In this document: in pieces, positions 11,925 through 20,355 of the stretch
How positions within the stretch are numbered: the first letter of the stretch is position 1
How the letters are laid out: the number at the start of each line of letters is the position of its first letter
Origin: Sinomonas atrocyanea
GTDB taxonomy: Bacteria; Actinomycetota; Actinomycetes; Actinomycetales; Micrococcaceae
Assembly: GCF_030812675.1 (NCBI RefSeq)
Contig: NZ_JAUSTE010000004.1
Location: forward strand, 186,001 to 250,000
Reading direction: 5' to 3'
Length of the DNA stretch: 64,000 nucleotides
Position numbers and translations under genes: made by a program
Notes under the pieces: generated by a model
What the model was told of the DNA's origin: nothing
Databases searched by the model: none
Seen by the model: only the letters and a program-made list of their open reading frames with translations

Positions 11925-13682
11925 TCACTTGGTGCTCACGCACGCGCTCGGCGCGGAGTCGTCCATCGGCCCCGCCGCGCCGTCGCTGCGCCGCACCACG
12001 ACGCGCACGCAGGTCTGCCCGGAGGCCTCCTTGGGCACGGTGGCCCTTGCGGCGGTGACCGTGGTGGGCGGCTGCTGCCCCGTCAGGCGCAGGACCGTGA
12101 CCAGGTACGCGTCGCCGGGACGGGGCTGCGGGTTCTTCCAGGTGAACGTCACGCCCGAGGCGTCCGCCGCGCCCTTCAGCTCGGTGACGTTGGGCACCGC
12201 GCCGGTGTCCACCGCGTCGACCGGCGGCGCGCTGTACGTGGTCTGGTTCGGTGCGGGGCGGCCGGCGAGGCCCGGCGCGAGCACGATCGCCGCCCCGACC
12301 GCGGCGACGAGGACCACGCCCGCCGCCGAGGAGGCCAGCAGCGTCCGACGCCGGCGCGCGGCGGCGGCGCGCTCCTCGCCCTCGGCGTCCCCGCGACTGC
12401 CGTCCTCGGGCCCCTCCCCCGGGCCGGTCTGCCCCGGGCCGGTGTGCCGGCTCCGCAGGATGGTCCGGTCGCCGCGCAGCACGGTCGAGTCGGCCTCGGG
12501 CTCGGCGGCTTCCCCGGGGTCGCGGAGGGCCTCCGGGGAGCCCGGTGCCGTGCCGGCCCGGCCGCGCAGGACGGTGTCCTCCCGTCCGGTGTCGCCGCGG
12601 GCGGCCGTGTCGCCCCAGGCCGCCGTGTCCCGTGCCGCCGTGGTGTCGCCCGGCACCGCGGCCGGCCCCGGTGCCCCGGCGGGGGCTGCCCCGGCGGGGG
12701 CCGCGCCGGGACGGGCTGTCGCCGTGCGGGGACCGTGGGGGTTGATCGCCACGACGCCCCGCACCCGGGTCTCCTCGTAGGAGGAGTCGGGGTCGTCGTC
12801 GTCCGAGGGCTCCTCGAGCACCTCGAAGGGCGTCACGGAGAGGCTGAGCTCGTTCTGGATCCGCTGCAGCGCGAGGGCGAACGTGTGGGCCGAGGCGTAG
12901 CGGCTCTCGGGGGCCTTGGACATGGCGGTGGCGAGCACGAGCTCGAGCGACTCCGGCACGTCGGCGCGGCCCAGCGGCGGGACCGGAGAGGAGTGGATGC
13001 GCTGCACGAGGGCCCGCTGCGAGTTGTCCCCGCCCGGGATGACGAACGGCGACCGGCCCGCGAGGAGCGTGTACAGGGTCGCGCCGAGGGCCCACACGTC
13101 CAGGGCGACGCCGTCGGCCACGCTCCCTCGGAACGACTCCGGGGGCGACCACGGGATCGACATCCCCATGTCGGCCTCCCCGCCGCCCTCGACGGTGCCC
13201 GAGATCCCGAAGTCCGTCAGGGCCGGCCGGTTGTAGTCGGTGACGAGGATGTTGGCCGGCTTGATGTCCCGGTGCGCGATCCCGGCCCGGTGGGCCGTCT
13301 CGACCGCGGAGGCGACCTGGATCCCGACGGCGAGGACCTCGTCGACGCTGAGCCGCTCGCGCCGGTAGCGGATGTCCAGGCTCGGGCGCGAGCAGTACTC
13401 CATGGCGAGGTAGGAGTGGCCGCCGTCGGTGATCTCCGCCTGGTAGATCGTCACGATGTAGGGGTGCGAGGAGAGCTGGGCCATGAGGTTGGCCTCGGTC
13501 TCGAACTGCCGGCGCGCGCTCTCCGTGCGGAGGTCGGACAGGAGCACCTTGACGGCGACCTTGCGCCGAGGCCTGTCCTGCTCGTACAGGTAGACGTCGG
13601 AGAACCCGCCGGAGCCGAGCAGGCTCAGGTACCTGAAGCCCTTGAGCTCGGGGGGCGGGGCCGGGGGCCGCTTCGAGCTCAC
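11925..13682 (-). CDS. Membrane Ser/Thr protein kinase with extracellular FN3-like domain
   Basis: Hanks-type kinase of 585 residues. Kinase domain at about 18-280: glycine loop GSGGFSDV (23-30), catalytic Lys45 in VAVKVL, HRDIKPAN (Asp139), DFG at 157-159 and SPPE in place of APE. A long acidic, Ala/Pro/Gly-rich juxtamembrane linker follows (about 285-445), then one transmembrane helix (ASSAAGVVLVAAVGAAIVLA) and an ectodomain of about 100 residues (LKGAADASGVTFTWKNPQ...) that reads like a fibronectin III strand pattern, not PASTA. Likely phosphorylates Thr residues read by the three or four FHA proteins nearby and is reversed by the PP2C. GTG start overlaps the upstream FHA gene stop (GTGA). 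Confidence 0.92.
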   Translation of the reverse strand: MSSKRPPAPPPELKGFRYLSLLGSGGFSDVYLYEQDRPRRKVAVKVLLSDLRTESARRQFETEANLMAQLSSHPYIVTIYQAEITDGGHSYLAMEYCSRPSLDIRYRRERLSVDEVLAVGIQVASAVETAHRAGIAHRDIKPANILVTDYNRPALTDFGISGTVEGGGEADMGMSIPWSPPESFRGSVADGVALDVWALGATLYTLLAGRSPFVIPGGDNSQRALVQRIHSSPVPPLGRADVPESLELVLATAMSKAPESRYASAHTFALALQRIQNELSLSVTPFEVLEEPSDDDDPDSSYEETRVRGVVAINPHGPRTATARPGAAPAGAAPAGAPGPAAVPGDTTAARDTAAWGDTAARGDTGREDTVLRGRAGTAPGSPEALRDPGEAAEPEADSTVLRGDRTILRSRHTGPGQTGPGEGPEDGSRGDAEGEERAAAARRRRTLLASSAAGVVLVAAVGAAIVLAPGLAGRPAPNQTTYSAPPVDAVDTGAVPNVTELKGAADASGVTFTWKNPQPRPGDAYLVTVLRLTGQQPPTTVTAARATVPKEASGQTCVRVVVRRSDGAAGPMDDSAPSACVSTK

Positions 13683-15559
13683 GGCACCGCCTCGAAGCGC
13701 AGGCTGACGCCGTCGCCGAGGTCCGCGACGTCGCCGTCGAGGACGATCGTCATCTCACCCTGGGCGAGCCTGCGCGGCGCCTGGCCGGGGCGCTCGAGCA
13801 CCGTGCCGTTGGTCGCCTTGAGGTCGCGCAGCATGACGTGCCAGCCCTCGAGACGGACCTCGAGGTGGTTGCGCGAGATGTCCCCGGACGGGCTCGTGAC
13901 CGAGACGAGGCGGGGCATCCCGCCGCTGGCCACGCGCGCCACCGAGGGCTGGCGGCCCACCACGAGCGGCTGCACGAGGTCGATCACCTCGCCGGTGGAG
14001 AAGACGACGCGGCCCAGGGCCGGGCGCGGGACCTGGACGGGGTCGCCCTGGAGGTGCTCGCCGCAGACCGCGCACTGGGGGTACGAGGGCGGGCTCGCGT
14101 GTCCCTGCGGGCACCGGCGCCCGAGCACGAGGGGGCCCGTCGCAGCCGCGCGGGCGCCGGCGGACGCGGCCGGCGGCGCCGCGCCGTCCTGGCCGGGCTC
14201 CGCTGCGAGCGATGCGGGCTCGAGCTCGCTGCGCATGACCGTCTCGCCGTCGTGGTCGCCGTACAGCTCGGAGGTGATCGAGCGCCCCTGCGCCGCGCTG
14301 TCCGGCGCGGCGCCGTCCCGCAGCGGCTCGGGATAGCGCATCTCGCTCTGCGCCCGCGGGCGCGGACGCTGCTGGGGCTGGGCTCCCGGCGCGGGCTCCG
14401 GCCGCGCCGGGAGGGGCTTCCCCCACGGCACCGCGTCGATGAGGAGGCTCGGCGGGCTCCAGGCGGCCGGCGCGCCGGCCTTCTCGGCTTCGGCGTCCGA
14501 CGGCGCGTGGTCGCGCTCGGCGGCTGGCTCCTCGCCGCCGGGTGGGGACTGCGGGTCCGCGTGCGCCGGGCTGAGCGCCTCGGGACCCGGGGCGCCGGCG
14601 TCGTCGGGCTGGCTGGCGGCCGGCTCGCTGGCGGCCGGCTCCTCGTCGTCGCCCTCGATCCTCACCGCCGCGTCCTCGACGGAACGGAGCACCGTGGTGC
14701 CCCAAAGGTGGTCGTAGTCGCTCGTCGAGGAGGTGGCCTCAGGCGCCTCCTCAGCGGCAGTGGGTGCTGCCCCGGCCCGCGTCTCATCGGGCTGGTTCTC
14801 GTCGGCTCGCGTCTCGCCGGGCTGCGCTGCCGGGCCGTCAGAGTCGGCGGATGCGGAAGGGGCGGCCGCGGAAGGGGTGGCCGCCGAGGGGGCTGGCGCA
14901 GTGCCGGCCAGCGTTGAGCCCGCGACGGTCGACTCCGGGAGCAGGGTCTCCTCGCTCGCGGCCGGCGCATCGGCGGTCACAGCCGGCGCGGCGCCGGCCG
15001 GGGTCGGCCGGTCGCCTGCGGCCCCGGTCCGGGCCACAGCGCCCGGCGCGGCGGCTGCCTCAGCCGGCCCGGCGCCGTCGTCCGACGACCGAGGGTGCGC
15101 CCCTCGGTCCGCGGTGACGAGCACCGTGTCCGCGGGGACCACGCCGCCGATCAGCGGGAGCGCCCCGCGGGGCGCCCCGGACACCACGGCACCGGCGGGC
15201 GCCCCGGAGACCTCGACCGCGTCCCACGCCTCGAACGCGCGCTCGAGCCAGGTGCCGACGTCGCTGCCGCTGAACGCCTCCTCCCCCGAGGGCGTCGTCA
15301 CGGTGGCCCGCACCGCCCCGCGGACGAGGAGGCTCAGCCGCTCGCCGTGCTCCGCGACGGCGAACGCGGGCATCCGGGCCAGGCCGAAGGCCGCGGCGAA
15401 GACGTCGAGCACGGCGTAGAGGTCGGCAGCGTCGGCCCCGAGCGCATCCCAGAGGCGCCCGAGGAGGTCTTCAGGCTGCGCGGCGGGGACGAGGACAGTC
15501 AGGTCGCCACGGGTCAGCAGGGTCCAGCCGTCTCCGGGCCGGTACTCACGCCTCGCCAC
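13679..15559 (-). CDS. FHA-domain protein with zinc-ribbon-like segment
   Basis: About 626 residues. An N-terminal folded region (about 1-140) is followed by a very long Ala/Pro/Glu-rich disordered section, then a zinc-ribbon-like pair of CxxC/H sites (RCPQGHASPPSYPQCAVCGE) and a C-terminal FHA domain (VVGRQPSVARVASGGMPRLV... SRNHLEVRLEG... LKATNGT). The GTG at 15559 is preferred because AGAGG lies 6 bases upstream; an ATG at 15565 in the same frame is the alternative. It overlaps the PP2C end by about 14 bases and the kinase start by 4 bases, so it is translationally coupled. Probable phosphothreonine-binding scaffold; exact role unknown. Confidence 0.8.
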   Translation of the reverse strand: MARREYRPGDGWTLLTRGDLTVLVPAAQPEDLLGRLWDALGADAADLYAVLDVFAAAFGLARMPAFAVAEHGERLSLLVRGAVRATVTTPSGEEAFSGSDVGTWLERAFEAWDAVEVSGAPAGAVVSGAPRGALPLIGGVVPADTVLVTADRGAHPRSSDDGAGPAEAAAAPGAVARTGAAGDRPTPAGAAPAVTADAPAASEETLLPESTVAGSTLAGTAPAPSAATPSAAAPSASADSDGPAAQPGETRADENQPDETRAGAAPTAAEEAPEATSSTSDYDHLWGTTVLRSVEDAAVRIEGDDEEPAASEPAASQPDDAGAPGPEALSPAHADPQSPPGGEEPAAERDHAPSDAEAEKAGAPAAWSPPSLLIDAVPWGKPLPARPEPAPGAQPQQRPRPRAQSEMRYPEPLRDGAAPDSAAQGRSITSELYGDHDGETVMRSELEPASLAAEPGQDGAAPPAASAGARAAATGPLVLGRRCPQGHASPPSYPQCAVCGEHLQGDPVQVPRPALGRVVFSTGEVIDLVQPLVVGRQPSVARVASGGMPRLVSVTSPSGDISRNHLEVRLEGWHVMLRDLKATNGTVLERPGQAPRRLAQGEMTIVLDGDVADLGDGVSLRFEAVP

Positions 15560-16517
15560 GGGCATCCTCTGGCTCGGCCGCGGGGTCCCGGTCGGCTGCA
15601 CGCTCGGCGTGCTGGTCCGCGGCCTGCTGTTCGTCGTCGTGCCGGTCCTCGTCGTGCTGGTCCGCCGCCTGCTGGTCCTCGGCGCGGGTGCCCTCGCGGT
15701 CCAGGGTGTCCTCCTCGGGCGCGAGCCGGGGTGCGGTCTCACGGAAGCCGAGCTCGTCCGCGGCGTCCTGCGCATCGACCACGATGACGGTGACGTTGTC
15801 GCGTCCGCCCGCGTGGATGGCCGCGTCGATGAGCGCTTCCACGGCGTCCTGGGGATGGGCGCGGCTCGCGAGCAGGCTGAGGATCTCGTCGTCGCGCAGC
15901 TCGGAGGTGAGCCCGTCGGAGCAGACGAGCAGCCGGTCCCCGTCCTCGACGGGCAGGAGCCAGAAGTCCGCCTCGGCGTCCTCCCCCGTGCCGAGGGCCC
16001 GCGTGACCACGTGGCGGCGCGGATGCGTGAGCGCCTCCTCGGCGGTGATCTGGCCCGCGTCCACGAGCTCGCGGACCTCGGAGTGGTCCACGCTGATCTG
16101 GGTGAACCTGCCGCCCTGGGAGAGCCGGTACGTGCGCGAATCGCCCACGTTGGCCACGAGCCAGTAGGGCACCGACGAGATCTCGATGAGCACCGCTCCG
16201 GAGAGGGTGGTCCCCGCGCGGGCGCCCGTGGCGTCGCGGATGCGCCAGTCGGCGTCCTCGATCACCTGCTGGATGTCCTGGGCGGTGGCCGCGTGGTTCC
16301 CCGGGGCCAGCATCGTGGCCTCGCGCAGCGTCTGCACGCACAGCTGGCTGGCGACCTCGCCCGCTTCGTGGCCGCCCATGCCGTCCGCGACCATGAACAC
16401 CGGGTCCTGGGCGAGGAACGAGTCCTCGTTGAGTTCGCGGCGCAGGCCGCGGTCCGTGCCGAAGCCGACCGTCAGCCGCAGGCGCGGCTCCAGTTCGGGC
16501 GCGTGTGTGTCGGTCAC
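15546..16517 (-). CDS. PP2C-family Ser/Thr protein phosphatase
   Basis: Mn2+/Mg2+-dependent phosphatase of 323 residues that should reverse the neighbouring kinase. Motifs in order: LRRELNEDSFL, FMVADGMGGHEAGEVAS (Asp45), NVGDSRTYRLSQGG, LLVCSDGLTSEL and GGRDNVTVIVV, covering all metal-binding aspartates. No transmembrane helix. After the catalytic domain (about residue 255) comes a highly charged tail of about 65 residues rich in Asp, Glu, Gln and His, with QQAADQH present twice. GTG start at 16517 overlaps the RDD-FHA gene stop (GTGA). Confidence 0.93.
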   Translation of the reverse strand: MTDTHAPELEPRLRLTVGFGTDRGLRRELNEDSFLAQDPVFMVADGMGGHEAGEVASQLCVQTLREATMLAPGNHAATAQDIQQVIEDADWRIRDATGARAGTTLSGAVLIEISSVPYWLVANVGDSRTYRLSQGGRFTQISVDHSEVRELVDAGQITAEEALTHPRRHVVTRALGTGEDAEADFWLLPVEDGDRLLVCSDGLTSELRDDEILSLLASRAHPQDAVEALIDAAIHAGGRDNVTVIVVDAQDAADELGFRETAPRLAPEEDTLDREGTRAEDQQAADQHDEDRHDDEQQAADQHAERAADRDPAAEPEDARGEA

Positions 16518-17797
16518 GCGTGTCCCCTTCCGATCGAGAAGAAGCAGTCGCCGAAGCGGACCACGTCGCCCGCGTCGACGAGGACTGGCTGGCCGGCGGG
16601 GGCCTCCGCGGTGGCGCCGTCGGCGCGCACCACGCGGGTGCCGTTGGTCGACTTGCGGTCCTGGACCCACACGCCGCTCTGGTCGTTCCACACCGCCAGA
16701 TGAGTCTTGGAGACGCTCTTGCCCGGGTCGTCGACCGCCAGCAGCTCCTGCACGGTCTCGTCGTCGTAGCCCGCGGGGTTGCGGCCGATGAGGACGGGGC
16801 CGCGCAGCGCGACCCGGCGGCCGTCGTTGAAGGTCAGCACCACGTCCGACGCCGAGGGGGCGCCGCCCGCTGCCGCCGCACCGCCCTGCCGGGCCGGGGC
16901 GAACCGGGTGGCCCCGAGATCGGCGTCCGGGTCCTTCGCCAGGACCGGTGCGGCGGCGGGGACGGAAACAGCGGGGTCGGCTGGCACGGCGGCCGGACGC
17001 ACCGGAGCCTTGGGCCTTGCCGCCGGGGCGGCCACCGGCGAGGCGACCTGCTGGAGAGCAGGGAGGTCCGCCCGGGGCGCGAATGAGGCAGGCCCGTTGA
17101 TCCCTCCGGTGGTGAGCGGGTCCCGCCCGGCGCGCACGTCGAAGACGAACGTCCTGGCCGCCTTGTCGTGCCAGCCCTGACGCCTGCTGTTGGGATCGAA
17201 CATGTTCGAGATGAGGGCGAGCACGACCCCGGCGACCGGGATCAGGCAGATGAGCCCGAAGACGAAGTTCCGCACGAACACCGCGCCCCAGCCGGGGGCG
17301 AGTCCCTCGGGGCCGCTCGTGCGCAGGCCCAGCAGAGCCTGCCCGGGCGTCTTCCCGGTGCGGGCCTCCCAGGCCCAGCAGAAGATCCAGAGGGCGATCC
17401 CGAGCACCGTGCCGACGATCCACCAGACGGCGGCGGCCAGCAGGGCCTGCTCGTCCGAGCTCGTGGGGTAGGCGCTCCCGGACAGGCCCGCGAGGGAGGC
17501 GAGGGCGAGCGTGTAGGGCAGGAGCTGGAGGACCCACGCGATCCCGAGGTCGATGAGCTTGGCGCCGGCACGCTTGCCCGTGGAGGCATTGACCAGCTCG
17601 AGATTGACCATGGTCCCCGTGTTCCCCTCGTATCCCCCGCTGCGGCCCGCAGGCGCGCGGCCCGAAGGCCCCCGCCCACCCGTGTGGGCCGCCGGCGCCC
17701 CGCAGACGGGGCAGAACAGCGCACCTTGCCGGACCATACTGCCACACGCAGGACACACCGATTCGGGCCCCGCGCCGGGCGGCGCCGACGCGGTCAC
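16514..17797 (-). CDS. RDD-family membrane protein with zinc ribbon and C-terminal FHA domain
   Basis: 427 residues. N-terminal zinc ribbon (Cys15, Cys18, Cys29, Cys32 in CPACGSMVRQGALFCPVCG), then an RDD membrane domain (KRAGAKLIDLGIAWVLQLLP..., with GKTPGQALLGLR) with about three transmembrane helices at 70-230. A flexible Ala/Pro linker follows, then a C-terminal FHA domain (GRNPAGYDDETVQ... SKTHLAVWNDQSG... RKSTNGTRV). Combining a membrane anchor with phosphothreonine recognition suggests it docks phosphorylated partners at the membrane. GTG start overlaps the transglutaminase-fold gene by 4 bases. Confidence 0.88.
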   Translation of the reverse strand: MTASAPPGAGPESVCPACGSMVRQGALFCPVCGAPAAHTGGRGPSGRAPAGRSGGYEGNTGTMVNLELVNASTGKRAGAKLIDLGIAWVLQLLPYTLALASLAGLSGSAYPTSSDEQALLAAAVWWIVGTVLGIALWIFCWAWEARTGKTPGQALLGLRTSGPEGLAPGWGAVFVRNFVFGLICLIPVAGVVLALISNMFDPNSRRQGWHDKAARTFVFDVRAGRDPLTTGGINGPASFAPRADLPALQQVASPVAAPAARPKAPVRPAAVPADPAVSVPAAAPVLAKDPDADLGATRFAPARQGGAAAAGGAPSASDVVLTFNDGRRVALRGPVLIGRNPAGYDDETVQELLAVDDPGKSVSKTHLAVWNDQSGVWVQDRKSTNGTRVVRADGATAEAPAGQPVLVDAGDVVRFGDCFFSIGRGHA

Positions 17798-20355
17798 GGG
17801 GCACCTCCCGGGGTCCTGTGCTCCGCCGCGGCCCCTCGCCTGCCCCGCAGGCGCCGGAGCACCGGAGCCGGGCCCGTCGCGGGTGCGGGGTCCGCGCCCG
17901 GCGCGGCCGAGCTGCGGGCGGCCAGTGCCGCCCGGGCCTCGAGCAGGAGAGAGCGCGGCGAGAACCTGGCCCGCTGCCGTCGCCAGAAGCCGAGCGAGCC
18001 GCGCACGGCCGCGATGGAGCTGTCGACGTCGGCCCAGTAGGCCTCGACCTCGGTGTCGCTGGGGCGACCCGCCCCGAAGACGGCGGCGTCGGCGCGGCGG
18101 GCGAGCATCGTCGTCGTTCCCGCGGTGTCCGGGAAGGCCTCACCGAGCGCCGCGGCGGTCTCGCGGCGGGTCGAACGGGCATCGAGGCTCGCGCCGAGGT
18201 CGGTCGCGAAGTTCGTGTACTCGCGCCAGCCGCCGCTCACCCGCTCCGCCGGGTGTTCCGCGGCCAGGCGGCGCCGGCGACGGCGCAGCTTCAGCCACGC
18301 GACCAGCGCGAGGGGCAGCGCGAGGACCGCGACCGGGATGAGCCCGATGCCCACCGCGGCGAGGATGGGCCCGAGGATGAGCCAGAAGTTCTCCTTCTTC
18401 TGCTCCTGGTCCAGCACATCGGGACGGGAGTCCGGAGGCAGCTCGACCGGCGCCTGGGGCGGCGGCGGGGGCTGGAGCACCTGCGGGCGCGGCTTCGACT
18501 GGGCCTGCGGGTCCGGCGGGATCGGGACGTTGTTCTTCGGCGGCGTCGGGTCGAACGGGACCCAGCCGTAGCCCTCGAACGCGACCTCGACCCACGCGTG
18601 CACGTCCTTGCCCCTGATGTCGATCTTGGTCCCGGCGGGCTGGGGCTTCTCGGGGTAGAACCCCATGACCACGCGGGCGGGGATGCCGAGCTGGCGGGCC
18701 ATGAGCGCCATCGTCACCGAGTACTGCTCGTCGTCTCCGACCATCTGCTTGGCGGTCAGCATGGCCCGCAGCCGCCCCGCGCCGTGGCCGGAGAGGCTGG
18801 GGACCTGGCCCTCGGCGATGAGGCCGTTGCTGAACGCGCCGAACTTCTGGAAGTAGGATTCGAGGGTGCGTACCCGCTCGAGCGGCGTCTGGCTGTCTCC
18901 CAGGATGTCCCCGGCCTTGGCCTGGAGCACCTGCGGGACGCCGTCGACGGCGGGCAGGCTCACCGGGGCGAACTGGGCCTGGGCCAGCTGGGCGTCGTCG
19001 GGTCGCTTGGGCTCGAGGACGCGGACCGCGTACTGGTCGCCCGAGGACAGTCCGGCCGTGGAGATGGCCGTGTCCGTGAGCGGGTTGAAGTAGAGGCCCT
19101 CCGCCGCCGGGCTGTTCTTGTTGCCGAAGGCGATGCCCGTCGTCGTCCGTCCGCCGGGGAGGAAGTAGCCGCGGTAGTCGCGCACGGTGACATCGAGGGT
19201 GTACGGCGTGCTGGCCCGGGACGGCTCGTCGGCGGCCGCGATCGAGGCCGCGTCGCCGACCTTGGCGAACGAGCCTGAGCCGGACTGGTCGACGTTGGCC
19301 ACGGTGCCGTCATAGGCGTCGAGGGCAGCGAGCCGGACCCGGCCGCCCTGGGGCAGGCCGGAGACGGTGAACAGCACCGAGTCCCGCTGGTCCTTGACGA
19401 AGCTGCGGAAGCCCGAGAGCGGGCTCACGTAGTTGTGCGGGTCGAAGGGCGGCACCACGCGGTCCCGGAGGACATCGCGCTGCGCGCCCGCCGTGACCGC
19501 CGGCGCGAGGGCCAGCGTCGCCGACGCTGCGACGGCCACGACGGCGGCGCCGAGGCCCACCCGGCGCAGCCGGGCCGCGCGCGCCGAGCCGGGATCGGCC
19601 ACGGTCGTCTCGCCCGACACCACGCGCGCGGTCTCGACGCGCGCGGCCGAGCGCCGGAACGAGGACCACACGACGCCGATCACCGCGAACGCGACACCGC
19701 GCGGGAGGGCCAGGAACGCCTCGTGGGTGCCGAAGGCGATCCCGACCACGAACAGCACCGTGACCGGCATGAGCGGCCAGTACGGCCGGCGCAGCCGACA
19801 CGCGAGGAGGCCCGCCGCGAGGCAGCACACGAACGCGCTGAGGTAGGGCACCACGAGCATCCCCGAGCCCGTGCCCAGCGGGGCGGCGACGGTCAGGTTG
19901 TCCTTCCACGACACGACGATGCCGAGCAGGAGGGTGCGCAGCGAGGCGAGGGTGGGGATGAAGCCGCCCGCGGAATCGTCCGGGGTGGCAACGAGTCCGC
20001 CTACCAGGAGGTAGGCGAGGAACGCCCCCGCCGTGCCCACGAGCCAGCCGGGGCGCAGCGCGGAGACGCCGAAGGCCGCCGCGAGGCCGAGCGCCGCCCC
20101 GGTCAGGCCCGCGAGGACGTAGTGCGGGTCGCCGCCGTACGCGAGGTGGAAGCCGGCGATGCCGAGCGCCGCGAGCACGAGGATGGCTGCGGCGTCGACC
20201 GCGTGGAGCCAGGGGTTCCGGCCGGCCCAGAAGCCCGGCCGCGGCGCGCCGCCGGCCCGGCCGCCGGTCCGCGGACTGCCCAGGCCCGCTCGCGCGGCGG
20301 CCCCCGCCCCGTCTCCGGCGGGGCGGCGCGGCCGCATGCGGGTGGTCTCGCTCAT
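17794..20355 (-). CDS. Transglutaminase-fold membrane protein (TgpA-like), catalytic Cys replaced
   Basis: 853 residues. An N-terminal block of about six transmembrane helices (60-235), a large extracytoplasmic region, a transglutaminase-like core at about 520-610, a proline-rich linker, one more transmembrane helix (ILAAVGIGLIPVAVLALPLALVA clipped here: near 690-715) and a cytosolic C terminus. In the core, GIPARVVMGFYP, the His in VHAWVEV (His586) and the Asp in VPFDPTPP (Asp602) are present. The expected catalytic Cys (GxCEH/QY in the family) aligns with Asp542 in VGDDEQYS, so peptide cross-linking or hydrolysis by the usual mechanism is unlikely. Coupled to DUF58 and moxR as in many bacteria. 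Confidence 0.85.
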   Translation of the reverse strand: MSETTRMRPRRPAGDGAGAAARAGLGSPRTGGRAGGAPRPGFWAGRNPWLHAVDAAAILVLAALGIAGFHLAYGGDPHYVLAGLTGAALGLAAAFGVSALRPGWLVGTAGAFLAYLLVGGLVATPDDSAGGFIPTLASLRTLLLGIVVSWKDNLTVAAPLGTGSGMLVVPYLSAFVCCLAAGLLACRLRRPYWPLMPVTVLFVVGIAFGTHEAFLALPRGVAFAVIGVVWSSFRRSAARVETARVVSGETTVADPGSARAARLRRVGLGAAVVAVAASATLALAPAVTAGAQRDVLRDRVVPPFDPHNYVSPLSGFRSFVKDQRDSVLFTVSGLPQGGRVRLAALDAYDGTVANVDQSGSGSFAKVGDAASIAAADEPSRASTPYTLDVTVRDYRGYFLPGGRTTTGIAFGNKNSPAAEGLYFNPLTDTAISTAGLSSGDQYAVRVLEPKRPDDAQLAQAQFAPVSLPAVDGVPQVLQAKAGDILGDSQTPLERVRTLESYFQKFGAFSNGLIAEGQVPSLSGHGAGRLRAMLTAKQMVGDDEQYSVTMALMARQLGIPARVVMGFYPEKPQPAGTKIDIRGKDVHAWVEVAFEGYGWVPFDPTPPKNNVPIPPDPQAQSKPRPQVLQPPPPPQAPVELPPDSRPDVLDQEQKKENFWLILGPILAAVGIGLIPVAVLALPLALVAWLKLRRRRRRLAAEHPAERVSGGWREYTNFATDLGASLDARSTRRETAAALGEAFPDTAGTTTMLARRADAAVFGAGRPSDTEVEAYWADVDSSIAAVRGSLGFWRRQRARFSPRSLLLEARAALAARSSAAPGADPAPATGPAPVLRRLRGRRGAAAEHRTPGGAP

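Noticed and set aside
6442-12780. A 2112-codon open frame on the plus strand
   Set aside because: It is a by-product of high third-position GC in essC, the FHA gene and the kinase on the minus strand. The translation is Arg/Gly/His/Pro-rich with no family motif. Many similar long frames opposite or alongside real genes were left out for the same reason.
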